From NCBI GenBank assembly GCA_016214425.1, contig JACRON010000091.1, positions 1 through 8,834 on the forward strand: a stretch of DNA of 8,834 nucleotides. Direction: 5' to 3'. Every line of letters begins with the position of its first letter. Position 1 is the stretch's first letter. Below the pieces are notes generated by a model. That model was given only the letters and a program-made list of their open reading frames with translations. It had not been told where the DNA came from and made no database searches. The translations under genes were made by a program, and so were the position numbers. Positions 1-6,534 of this stretch are shown one piece after another. The stretch comes from Nitrospirota bacterium. GTDB taxonomy: Bacteria; Nitrospirota; CAKKRA01; 9FT-COMBO-42-15.

Positions 1-3
1 GAT

Positions 4-41
4 AACAAGGGGTTGTAACCCCTTGTTGCAGAGATGTTTTT
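4..41 (+). terminator. Possible rho-independent terminator of an upstream gene
   Basis: Bases 4-14 (aacaaggggtt) and 17-27 (aaccccttgtt) form a perfect 11-bp inverted repeat around a 2-nt centre, so the hairpin would close with a small loop. A run of five T occurs at 37-41, about 9 nt after the stem rather than directly against it, which is looser than a classical intrinsic terminator. It would end transcription of a gene lying left of the window and insulate selD. It could equally be part of the repeat element that follows. Confidence 0.4.
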
Positions 42-110
42 CCCTCTCCCCTTGCCCTTGACAGACGTACCACCTGTCAAGGGCAAGGGGAGAGGGTTAG
101 GGTGAGGGGG
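42..110. repeat. REP-like palindromic intergenic repeat
   Basis: Bases 42-64 and 74-96 are perfect 23-bp reverse complements around a 9-nt loop (65-73, acgtaccac). The arms begin ccctctcccc and end ggggagaggg. The right arm continues into an unpaired G-rich tail at 97-110 (ttagggtgaggggg), while the left arm has no matching C-rich flank. The motif of gggagaggg followed by ttagggtgaggg is a pattern I associate with REP elements scattered between genes in many bacterial genomes, and such elements are mobilised by Y1 (RAYT) transposases. No transposase is visible here. The structure ends 27 nt before the selD start, so it would sit in the selD leader RNA if transcription begins further upstream. 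Confidence 0.7.
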
Positions 111-123
111 CGAAGATCACAGT

Positions 124-1164
124 ATGAAAAAAATCAAACTTACATCACTAAGCCACGGCAGCGGGTGCGGGTGCAAGATGACAAGAAAAGACTTAGCTGT
201 TGTCCTTGCAAATATACCGGAGGCGCAAGACCCAAATGTAATCATTGGCACTGCAACTGCTGATGACGCTGCTGTATATAAAATAGATGATAAAAGGGCT
301 ATTGTTCAGACAATAGATTTCTTTACACCTATTGTAGATGACCCATATTGCTATGGCCAGATTTCTGCTGCAAATTCAATAAGCGATATATATGCCATGG
401 GCGGCAGGCCGCTTTTCGCATTAAGCATAATTGCCTTTCCTATTAAGACAATTTCAGCATCGATTTTAGAAGAGATTGTAAAAGGCGGTATAGATAAGGC
501 TAAAGAAGCTGGTATAGAGATTATCGGCGGCCACAGCATAGATGACCCTGAACCAAAATATGGCCTTACTGTTACTGGAGTTGTTGAGCTTGATAAGGTT
601 GTTCGTAATGATAAGGCTCAGGCAGGTGATATCCTGATACTTACAAAACCCCTCGGCACAGGGATTATTTCAAGGGCAATTAAGTCAGATGATGCCGCTG
701 ACGAGGATATAAAAGAGGCAATAGATGTAATGTCCTTTTTGAATAAGGGTGCATCAGAGGCCATGGTGGAGGCAGGCATTAAGGCAGCAACAGATATTAC
801 AGGCTTTGGCCTCCTCGGCCATCTCTACGGCATGTTGAAGGCAAGCGGTGTTGGCGCAAAACTCAGTCTTTCTTCCATACCGACAATAAATGGTGTATGG
901 AATTATGCAAAAAAGGGGCATATTCCGGGCGGCACAAAGAACAATCTTGACTATGTTGAAGGAAAGGTTGTGTGGGGAGATTCTGTATCCAAAGAGGCTA
1001 AATATGTCATTGCCGATGCCCAGACCTCAGGCGGGCTTTTGATTTCATGCCCAAAGGAGAAAAAGGAAAAACTTATTGCCCTCCTTTCAAAGGCAGGTTG
1101 CCTTGCTGTCTCAGAGATAGGGGAGATTGTTGAGGACAAAGAAAGCAGGCTATGGATAAGTTAA
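124..1164 (+). CDS. selD: Selenide, water dikinase (selenophosphate synthetase), Cys form
   Basis: SelD makes selenophosphate from selenide and ATP, the selenium donor for selenocysteine-tRNA and for selenouridine in tRNA. It is a soluble cytosolic enzyme. The 346 aa match the family's usual length of about 350. The N-terminal motif SHGSGCGCK (residues 10-18) places catalytic Cys15 and Lys18 where E. coli has Cys17 and Lys20. Cys15 is encoded by TGC, so this is the cysteine rather than the selenocysteine (TGA) form. Asp residues for Mg-ATP binding appear at DDAAVY (47-52), TIDFF (64-67) and VDDP (71-74), followed by AMGGRP (91-96). The C-terminal ADAQTSGGLL signature of the AIRS/PurM fold is also present. 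The ATG lies at the natural family start, but no clear Shine-Dalgarno precedes it; only a G-run at 106-110, 13 nt away, is seen. The uvrA gene follows after 39 nt. No other selenium gene (selA, selB, ybbB) is in the window, so the pathway served cannot be told. Confidence 0.96.
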   Translation: MKKIKLTSLSHGSGCGCKMTRKDLAVVLANIPEAQDPNVIIGTATADDAAVYKIDDKRAIVQTIDFFTPIVDDPYCYGQISAANSISDIYAMGGRPLFALSIIAFPIKTISASILEEIVKGGIDKAKEAGIEIIGGHSIDDPEPKYGLTVTGVVELDKVVRNDKAQAGDILILTKPLGTGIISRAIKSDDAADEDIKEAIDVMSFLNKGASEAMVEAGIKAATDITGFGLLGHLYGMLKASGVGAKLSLSSIPTINGVWNYAKKGHIPGGTKNNLDYVEGKVVWGDSVSKEAKYVIADAQTSGGLLISCPKEKKEKLIALLSKAGCLAVSEIGEIVEDKESRLWIS

Positions 1165-1191
1165 TGAAAGGGGGAATTAAAGACGATATTT

Positions 1192-1197
1192 AAAGGA
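1192..1197 (+). promoter_or_regulatory. Ribosome binding site of uvrA
   Basis: AAAGGA ends 6 nt before the ATG at 1204. It supports this start, which is also where UvrA proteins normally begin. The 39-nt gap after selD contains no promoter I can recognise. Confidence 0.6.
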
Positions 1198-1203
1198 TTT
1201 TTT

Positions 1204-3885
1204 ATGGAAGAGAAAAAACTAATCATAAAGGGCGCCAGGGAGCACAATCTAAAAAATATTAATATAGAAATTCCAAGGGACAGGCTTGTTGTTATTACAG
1301 GCCTCAGCGGCTCTGGCAAGTCCTCCCTTGCCTTTGATACAATCTATGCAGAAGGACAGAGAAGGTATGTACGCGTCCTATTTGCAAGGGCAGGAAGGCC
1401 CTATTGCTATAAATGCGGAAAGGAGATTACTGCCCAGACAGTCTCGCAGATGGTAGATGCCATAATGGCATTTTCTGAAGGGACAAAGCTTCAGATATTG
1501 GCGCCAATCATTCGCGGAAGAAAGGGAGAATATAAAAAGGAGCTTAATCAGCTTAAAAAGGAAGGCTTTGTAAGGGTGCGAATAGATGGAAAGATATATG
1601 AACTTTCTGAGGCAGAAAACATAAAGATTGACAAGAATAAAAAACACACCATTGAGGTTGTTGTTGACAGGATTATCATCAAACCCGCTATTGAGAGGAG
1701 GCTTGCTGATTCTATTGAAACAGCCTTAAAGATGGCAGAGGGGATTGCAATAGCATCAACTGATAATGGCGATACTTTATTCAGCGAAAAACTTGCGTGT
1801 ATTGACTGCGGTGTAAGCTACCCTGAGATTGCACCGAGGATTTTTTCATTTAACAGCCCTTACGGCGCATGCCCTGAATGCGCAGGCATTGGTTCTTTGA
1901 TTGAAATAGACGAGGACTTGGTTGTGCCGAACAAGAATCTATCTATAAGAGAAGGCGCAATAAGGCCTTGGGAGAGGCGCTCTTCTGTGTACTATTATCA
2001 GATGCTTGAGTCTCTATCAAAACACTATGGCTTTGACCTGCGAACGCCTTTTAAAGACCTTTCTCCACAGCATCAAAAGATAATACTCTATGGCTCTGCA
2101 GATGAGGAGATAAAATTTTCATACGATAATGACGGCAAGAGGGAATACTATTACAAGGTCTTTGAGGGGGTAATAGAAAACCTCAAACGGAGATATAAAG
2201 AGACAGACTCAAGTTATATAAGGGAAGAGATAGAAAGATACATGTCAATGCACCCATGCCCTGTTTGTAAAGGCGCAAGGCTTAAGCCAGAAAGTCTTGC
2301 AATAAAGATTAATGAAAAGTCTATTATAGATGCAACAAGACTTTCTATTAAAGAGGCGTTAAGGTTCTTTTCAAGCCTTTCCCTGACTGAAAAAGAGGCC
2401 ATCATTGCCCAGAGGATCTTAAAAGAGATTAGAGAGAGGCTTGGTTTTTTGGTCAATGTTGGCCTTGACTATCTTACACTTGACAGGACTGCATCAACGC
2501 TCTCAGGCGGCGAGGGGCAGAGGATAAGGCTTGCAACACAGATTGGCTCAAGCCTTGTCGGCGTTTTGTATATCCTTGATGAGCCGAGCGTTGGGCTTCA
2601 TCAGAGGGATAATGTAAGGCTGTTAAATACATTAAAGAAGATGCGCGACTTGGGGAATAGCGTCCTTGTTGTTGAGCATGATGAGGAGACAATAAGGAAT
2701 GCAGATTATGTAATTGATATGGGGCCAGGCGCAGGCGCTGAGGGCGGTGAGATTATTGCAGAGGGAAAGCCGGATGAGATAATGGAGAATGAAAATTCAC
2801 TCACAGGAAGGTATCTTTCAGGCAGGCTTGTTATACCTGTCCCTGCTCAGAGGAGAAAGGCCAACGGCTTTATCACGATTGCAGGCGCAAGGGAAAATAA
2901 TCTTAAAAACATAGATGTAAAAATTCCGCTAAGCATTCTTACATGCATTACAGGCGTGTCTGGCTCTGGAAAGAGCACGCTTATCTTAGAGATACTTTAT
3001 AAAAATCTTGCGCAGAGATTATACAACTCAAGAGAAAAGGCAGGACTCTGCAAGGAGATTAAAGGGCTATCTGCCATTGACAAGGTGATAAACATTGACC
3101 AGTCTCCAATCGGCAGGACTCCGCGCTCAAACCCAGCTACTTACACAGGGCTTTTTACATTCATCCGTGATCTCTTTTCGCAACTGCCAGAATCAAGGAT
3201 GAGAGGATACAAGCCCGGCAGATACAGTTTTAATGTAAAAGGTGGCAGGTGCGAGGCGTGTCAGGGCGACGGTCTTATAAAAATAGAGATGCACTTCCTG
3301 CCTGATGTGTATGTTACTTGCGAGGTGTGCAAGGGAAAGAGATACAACCGCGAGACACTGGATATAAGATACAAAGGAAAGAATATTTCAGATATCCTTG
3401 ACATGACAGTAAGTGAGGCAATGGAATTCTTTGAGAATATCCCGCATATAAAAACAAAGCTTGAAACATTGAATGATGTTGGCCTCGGCTACATAAAACT
3501 TGGCCAGTCTGCAACAACACTTTCAGGCGGCGAGGCACAGCGTGTGAAGCTGTCAAAAGAATTATCTAAGAGGGCTACTGGAAGGACGCTCTATATCCTT
3601 GATGAGCCTACTACTGGTCTGCATTTTGCTGATATTCATAAATTGCTTGAGGTGTTAAACAGGCTTGCTGATATGGGAAATACTGTTGTTGTAATTGAGC
3701 ACAATATGGATGTGCTGAAAACAGCAGACCATATTATTGACTTAGGCCCAGAAGGCGGAGACAATGGCGGAGAAATTATAGCAGAAGGGACACCAGAGGC
3801 AATAATTGAAATGGAACACTCATATACAGGGCAGTACCTTAAAAAAATCCTAAGGCCTCATGAAAGCATATTAATGGCAAGCTAA
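1204..3885 (+). CDS. uvrA: UvrABC excinuclease subunit A with internal deletion in the first ATPase
   Basis: UvrA is the damage-sensing ATPase of nucleotide excision repair; as a dimer it loads UvrB onto lesions. The order is Walker A-I GLSGSGKSS (33-41), the UvrB-binding domain (about 75-160), zinc module CxxC at 199/202 and 223/226, and signature LSGGEGQR (433-440). Then come Walker B-I ILDEP with Asp459-Glu460, Walker A-II GVSGSGKST (584-592), zinc module Cys683/686 and 706/709, LSGGEAQR (773-780) and Walker B-II with Asp800-Glu801. The UvrB-binding domain marks it as UvrA1 rather than UvrA2. At 893 aa it is short against about 940. The loss is focused: after GQRRYV (residue 56) the protein jumps to RVLFARAGRP. 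This skips about 54 residues normally between these points, from ESLSAYARQF through the GLSPAISI Q-loop to EIxDYL. The equivalent Q-loop of the second ATPase (IDQSPIGRTPRSNP, from 631) is intact. The frame is uninterrupted, so an altered protein would be made; repair activity is doubtful. A smaller oddity is LSGGEGQR in place of LSGGEAQR. Confidence 0.93.
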   Translation: MEEKKLIIKGAREHNLKNINIEIPRDRLVVITGLSGSGKSSLAFDTIYAEGQRRYVRVLFARAGRPYCYKCGKEITAQTVSQMVDAIMAFSEGTKLQILAPIIRGRKGEYKKELNQLKKEGFVRVRIDGKIYELSEAENIKIDKNKKHTIEVVVDRIIIKPAIERRLADSIETALKMAEGIAIASTDNGDTLFSEKLACIDCGVSYPEIAPRIFSFNSPYGACPECAGIGSLIEIDEDLVVPNKNLSIREGAIRPWERRSSVYYYQMLESLSKHYGFDLRTPFKDLSPQHQKIILYGSADEEIKFSYDNDGKREYYYKVFEGVIENLKRRYKETDSSYIREEIERYMSMHPCPVCKGARLKPESLAIKINEKSIIDATRLSIKEALRFFSSLSLTEKEAIIAQRILKEIRERLGFLVNVGLDYLTLDRTASTLSGGEGQRIRLATQIGSSLVGVLYILDEPSVGLHQRDNVRLLNTLKKMRDLGNSVLVVEHDEETIRNADYVIDMGPGAGAEGGEIIAEGKPDEIMENENSLTGRYLSGRLVIPVPAQRRKANGFITIAGARENNLKNIDVKIPLSILTCITGVSGSGKSTLILEILYKNLAQRLYNSREKAGLCKEIKGLSAIDKVINIDQSPIGRTPRSNPATYTGLFTFIRDLFSQLPESRMRGYKPGRYSFNVKGGRCEACQGDGLIKIEMHFLPDVYVTCEVCKGKRYNRETLDIRYKGKNISDILDMTVSEAMEFFENIPHIKTKLETLNDVGLGYIKLGQSATTLSGGEAQRVKLSKELSKRATGRTLYILDEPTTGLHFADIHKLLEVLNRLADMGNTVVVIEHNMDVLKTADHIIDLGPEGGDNGGEIIAEGTPEAIIEMEHSYTGQYLKKILRPHESILMAS
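1366..1374 (+). other. In-frame deletion junction in uvrA
   Basis: Codons TAT GTA CGC here encode Tyr55-Val56-Arg57. In intact UvrA the Tyr-Val is followed by Glu-Ser-Leu-Ser-Ala-Tyr, while the downstream side normally reads Tyr-Leu-Arg-(Leu/Val)-Leu-Phe-Ala-Arg. An ancestral TAT-TTA-CGC downstream and TAT-GTA-GAG upstream would share 'TA' at the join, so a short-homology deletion of about 162 bp is a simple explanation. The ancestral sequence is inferred from the family, not seen. An assembly error cannot be excluded from this sequence alone. Confidence 0.75.
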
Positions 3886-3962
3886 TCAATATTTTCCTTA
3901 TGTGACAGTATCCGAAATGTTTCTTCATATATGACTTTGAGTTTATATGTTGATTGTTTCAT
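3882..3962 (-). pseudogene. 26-codon ORF in the toxin position, possible toxin remnant
   Basis: An ATG at 3962 lies 9 nt after the antitoxin stop and opens a 26-residue frame, MKQSTYKLKVIYEETFRILS followed by HKENID. It stops at a TAG overlapping the last bases of uvrA. Toxins of the RelE/ParE fold normally follow Phd/YefM antitoxins at this spacing and begin with a short beta strand, which YKLKVIY could be. The remaining 60 or so residues are missing and the frame runs into convergent uvrA. There is no clear Shine-Dalgarno. I do not recognise the peptide. It may be the truncated start of a lost toxin, a tiny gene, or chance. Confidence 0.22.
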
Positions 3963-3971
3963 ACCAGAGGG

Positions 3972-4235
3972 TTATTCTGAAAATAATTCCTCAAGCGTAT
4001 AAAGGCGTGTTTTTCTGCTTTTTAATGCCTTCAATCCTTTTTTAATCTCATTTATTAATGATGAATCAGAGCGGACAAAAATAGTCTCCTTCAGGCTCTC
4101 AAACTCATCAGGGCTTATTAAAACAGCAGCAGGAGAGCCGTTCTTTGTTATTACAACCTCCTCGTCTGTTTTGCTGACTATCTCTATAAGTCCGCTTAAC
4201 TTCATCTTTGCCTCTGATAATGATAATGTTTTCAT
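3972..4235 (-). CDS. Phd/YefM-family antitoxin
   Basis: This is an 87-aa protein of the Phd/YefM type. Such antitoxins bind their own promoter through the N-terminal domain and neutralise a cognate toxin through the C-terminal tail. The start MKTLSLSEAKMKLSGLIEIV, then EEVVITKNGSPAAVLISPDEFESL, is the standard family pattern of promoter-binding fold and strand pair. The C-terminal half (LINEIKKGLKALKSRKTRLY, then TLEELF) looks like the disordered toxin-binding tail. The ATG at 4235 is preferred over an in-frame one at 4286. It has GGAGGT 8 nt upstream, starts at the conserved MKTxSLSEAK motif, and the longer form would begin inside the promoter boxes. No full toxin gene follows; the 86 nt to uvrA hold only a 26-codon ORF. 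The gene is therefore an orphan antitoxin, or its partner is elsewhere. The YgjP-type gene upstream, on the same strand, has its own promoter and is probably unrelated. Confidence 0.88.
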   Translation of the reverse strand: MKTLSLSEAKMKLSGLIEIVSKTDEEVVITKNGSPAAVLISPDEFESLKETIFVRSDSSLINEIKKGLKALKSRKTRLYTLEELFSE

Positions 4236-4243
4236 TTCAATAG

Positions 4244-4249
4244 ACCTCC
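4244..4249 (-). promoter_or_regulatory. Ribosome binding site deciding the antitoxin start
   Basis: The minus strand reads GGAGGT here, 8 nt before the ATG at 4235. This full-strength Shine-Dalgarno settles the choice between the two in-frame ATGs. Confidence 0.8.
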
Positions 4250-4274
4250 ATTTTAGTTGACCAGAATTAAGACT

Positions 4275-4302
4275 ATAATAACACAAGATTGGCAGAATGC
4301 AA
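4275..4302 (-). promoter_or_regulatory. Probable promoter of the antitoxin gene
   Basis: On the minus strand TATTAT (4280-4275) is preceded directly by TGT, an extended -10 (TGnTATTAT). A weak -35, TTGCAT (4302-4297), lies 16 bp upstream. Transcription would begin near 4268 and leave a leader of about 33 nt. Phd-type antitoxins usually repress their own promoter, so an operator is expected around here, but I see no convincing palindrome. Confidence 0.5.
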
Positions 4303-4370
4303 AGATTTATTTTGTATAAACAAAAACAGAAAGGGGGATTAAGTCAAGGAAATATAGAAGTTGCCCTTGC

Positions 4371-5045
4371 TTATATATTTAACAAATGCCTGTTCTCTTT
4401 CAGCCAGTTTTTATACTGCTTATAATCAGGCATCATTATCTTAACCTTGTTCCAAAATCTCTTTGAATGATTATTTTCTTCAAGATGCGCCAATTCATGG
4501 ACAACCACATAATTAATAACATTCAGCGGCGCCATTATCAGACGCCAGCTAAAATTTAAATTTCCCTTAGCGCTGCAAGAGCCCCATCGCCTTTGGGCAT
4601 TTGAAATTCTTATTTTATTGTATTTCAAACCAGACAATGAAGAATGCCATATTGCCCTTTCTGATATCTTTTGATATGCCTGCTCTTTGTACCATGCAAT
4701 TAATATCTCTTTGGCAGTATTAAGATTCTTGCGTGAAATGTGAAAGCCTTTATTAAATACTATGGGTGTATGCAACGGATCAACAATCTCTAATTTATAC
4801 ATATCTCCAAGATATAAAAAACACTCTCCGCTTATAAATTCCTTAGGTGCTATTTTTGTATATCTATCCCTGACAAATTCCTGTTTTTCCTTAATCCAAA
4901 AACGCTTTTTAAATACAATCTTTTCAATAAAATCCAAAGGTGTGCGATAAGGAGCTCGGACAATCAGGCTCGCATCCTGTGCTATTTCAAGGGCAATGGT
5001 CCTTCTTTTAGACCTGATGAGTTTGTTTATTTTAATCTCTGTCAT
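4371..5045 (-). CDS. YgjP-like (DUF45) zinc metallohydrolase
   Basis: This 224-aa cytosolic protein belongs to the DUF45/YgjP family, sometimes labelled M48-like or SprT-like. The diagnostic C-terminal block is complete: RRWGSCSAKGNLNFSWRL (152-169), the zinc motif HELAH (His183, Glu184, His187) and NNHSKRFW with the third ligand His193. The N-terminal part has the usual family opening (LIRSKRRTIALEI, then VRAPYRTP) and FWIKEKQEF. No signal peptide or membrane segment is present. Family members are annotated as metallopeptidases; E. coli YgjP is annotated as a UTP pyrophosphatase, so the true substrate is uncertain. Relatives often sit beside type I restriction genes, but none is seen here. 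The ATG at 5045 matches the family start although no Shine-Dalgarno is evident, and a strong promoter lies just upstream. The 84-135 nt after its stop hold the antitoxin promoter. Confidence 0.92.
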   Translation of the reverse strand: MTEIKINKLIRSKRRTIALEIAQDASLIVRAPYRTPLDFIEKIVFKKRFWIKEKQEFVRDRYTKIAPKEFISGECFLYLGDMYKLEIVDPLHTPIVFNKGFHISRKNLNTAKEILIAWYKEQAYQKISERAIWHSSLSGLKYNKIRISNAQRRWGSCSAKGNLNFSWRLIMAPLNVINYVVVHELAHLEENNHSKRFWNKVKIMMPDYKQYKNWLKENRHLLNI

Positions 5046-5075
5046 TTTATTAAATTTTTATACTCAGACGCCATC

Positions 5076-5104
5076 ATTTTACTATTACCCTAAATATCAG
5101 TCAA
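5076..5104 (-). promoter_or_regulatory. Sigma-70 promoter of the YgjP-like gene
   Basis: The minus strand reads TTGACT (5104-5099), exactly 17 bp, then TAAAAT (5081-5076). Each box differs from consensus at one position. Transcription would start near 5069, giving a leader of about 24 nt before the ATG at 5045. Confidence 0.75.
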
Positions 5105-5140
5105 GTTTATATATTTTCTGTGTTTTTGATTTCTATTTAT

Positions 5141-5169
5141 TTGTCAAATTTGCAATCTTTTGGTATACT
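5141..5169 (+). promoter_or_regulatory. Sigma-70 promoter of the signalling operon
   Basis: TTGTCA (5141-5146), 17 bp, then TATACT (5164-5169); each box is one base off consensus, and TGG directly before the -10 makes it an extended -10. Transcription would begin near 5176 and give a leader of about 79 nt to the ATG at 5255. It is arranged back to back with the minus-strand promoter at 5076-5104, with 36 bp between the two -35 boxes. The operon that encodes a sigma-54 activator therefore appears itself to be read by the housekeeping sigma factor. Confidence 0.75.
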
Positions 5170-5226
5170 TTCTTTATTAGGGATATGGGGATTTTCAGTT
5201 CTTTTTAAGGGGTTATTAAAAGGTGA

Positions 5227-5242
5227 AGAGGAATAAAAGATG
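5227..5242 (+). promoter_or_regulatory. Start-stop minimal ORF (ATG TAG) in the leader
   Basis: GAGGAA (5228-5233 region) is followed about 7 nt later by ATG TAG at 5240-5245, a start codon directly followed by a stop. The real gene start at 5255 has only a weak site (TAGGT, 5243-5247). A ribosome binding at the stronger upstream site would end at once, 10 nt before the true start. It might tune expression or feed re-initiation, or be chance. Confidence 0.3.
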
Positions 5243-5254
5243 TAGGTTATATCA

Positions 5255-6487
5255 ATGAACGGCTCAAAGATACTTCTCATAGAAAAAGACAAGTCCACTG
5301 CTATAAAATTAACCGCACTTTTTAAGGCGAGCGGTTTTGACCTCCTTGCAGCGCATAATATAAAAGAGGCAGCGGGTTTATGCGCCCTCCACAACCCTGA
5401 TATTATAATCCTTGATGTAAATAAAGAGATCTCAGAGTTTATTAAGGCGTTAAAGAAAGAGCCTTATCTTCATAATCTTCCCCTGCTTCTCTTGGCAGAC
5501 GGCAATCAGGAACCCGAGCTTTTAGACTGCCTTTCAATCTCGCAGTGCGACTATTCTGTTAAGCCAATATCTTTAGAAGATATCCTGCTCCGTGTAAATA
5601 TTGCCTTAAAAAGAAAAAGGGACATACCCCGCGAAAAGGCGCTCTCAGGCAAATTATCTGAGCTGAGCCTTGTTGGTCTGATACAGATTATGGAGATGGA
5701 GAATAAGGGAGGGAATTTAAAACTTTTAGATGGCGGCAAGAGCGGCTGCATATTTTTTGAAAAGGGCCAGATTATCAGGGCAGAATTGGATGACTTGGAA
5801 GGCGAGGCAGCCATCTATACATTCCTTACATGGAGGGACGGGAGTTTTATACTTGAGCCTTATGAAGGCGCTGTTATAAGAAATGTATCCATTAATAATC
5901 AGGAGATATTGATGGAGGGGATGCGGAGGATAGATGAATGGGAGAGATTAAAAAAGGAGAGGAGCAAGATAATACTGATAGGCGCAGCAGGAAGCGGAAA
6001 CACAGAATTGATAAATACGCTCACAGGCGGCTCTGTTATCCTCAGCAAGGCGCAATTAGCATCCGATTCCTATCCCCTTGAATTCGGCAGGGTGAGATTA
6101 AGGGATACGGAACTCCTTCTCTACAGCATCTCAATTGAAGACGGCGCATCTGTAGAGGATGAGATATATACGCTTCTTGCCTCAATATCAAGGGAGATGC
6201 TCGGCTATATCCTTTTCATTGACAGCAGAAAACCAAAGACGCTTGGTTTTGCAAGGTATCTGCTTTCGTCTTTTACATCCCATTATAATGTCCCCTTTGT
6301 TGTAGCGCTCATCAAAGCAGATAATACATCACAGGACGATGCAGAGTTCCTGTCAATAGATAAGGTCAGACAGGGTCTGAGATTGAATGAGAGGGTTCCA
6401 ATTATAGCCAGTGATCCGAGACGCAGAAATGACGCCTCTTTAATCCTGAACAACCTGCTTGACCTTGTTATGAGTCTGGAGGTTTAA
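5255..6487 (+). CDS. Receiver-DUF4388-GTPase-like fusion protein
   Basis: This soluble 410-aa protein has three parts. Residues 1-120 are a response-regulator receiver: the acidic pocket is reduced (IEKD, Glu10 and Asp12), the phospho-acceptor Asp54 (IIILD) and Lys103 (KP) are kept, but the usual Ser/Thr before the ADG at 81-83 is replaced by Leu. Residues 130-205 are a DUF4388 domain (SGKLSELSLVGLIQIMEMEN, then GCIFFEKGQII), found in PatA-like regulators. Residues 236-410 resemble the small GTPases of the MglA/Srp-type 'ATP/GTP-binding' group (KIILIGAAGSGNTELINTL, PLEFGRVRL, PFVVALIKAD). The GTPase motifs are degenerate: the P-loop lysine is Asn249 (GSGNT), the DxxG/GTPGQERF motif is absent around 290-300, and NKxD is IKAD. 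It is therefore probably a non-hydrolysing pseudo-GTPase. It is first in an operon with a histidine kinase and an NtrC-type activator, which suggests a receiver or scaffold role in that pathway. The partner and output are unknown. Confidence 0.85.
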   Translation: MNGSKILLIEKDKSTAIKLTALFKASGFDLLAAHNIKEAAGLCALHNPDIIILDVNKEISEFIKALKKEPYLHNLPLLLLADGNQEPELLDCLSISQCDYSVKPISLEDILLRVNIALKRKRDIPREKALSGKLSELSLVGLIQIMEMENKGGNLKLLDGGKSGCIFFEKGQIIRAELDDLEGEAAIYTFLTWRDGSFILEPYEGAVIRNVSINNQEILMEGMRRIDEWERLKKERSKIILIGAAGSGNTELINTLTGGSVILSKAQLASDSYPLEFGRVRLRDTELLLYSISIEDGASVEDEIYTLLASISREMLGYILFIDSRKPKTLGFARYLLSSFTSHYNVPFVVALIKADNTSQDDAEFLSIDKVRQGLRLNERVPIIASDPRRRNDASLILNNLLDLVMSLEV

Positions 6488-6534
6488 CCTTGGCATAAAT
6501 TAGAACGGTTTATGCCTTGCAAGCTAAAGCCCAA

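Noticed and set aside
124..200. Selenocysteine form of SelD
   Set aside because: The active-site codon (residue 15) is TGC, not TGA, and the frame is open from the ATG, so no recoding signal is needed.
1162..1194. Tiny ORF overlapping the selD stop (TAATG, 9 codons)
   Set aside because: It has no Shine-Dalgarno of its own and no recognisable product; it is most likely chance in the 39-nt gap.
1204..3885. UvrA2 or another drug-resistance ABC protein instead of UvrA
   Set aside because: The UvrB-binding domain (TVSQMVD, ILAPIIRGRKGEYKKEL, HTIEVVVDR) is present; UvrA2 proteins lack it.
3886..3971. Terminator between uvrA and the antitoxin gene
   Set aside because: No stem of useful length with a T-run is visible on either strand, although the genes converge.
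4236..4286. Longer antitoxin starting at 4286
   Set aside because: The extra 17 residues are not family-like and would be encoded across the -10 box; GGAGGT fits the ATG at 4235.
4303..4330. Alternative antitoxin promoter using TTGACT and TATACA further upstream
   Set aside because: The two boxes are about 23 bp apart, too far for a sigma-70 promoter.
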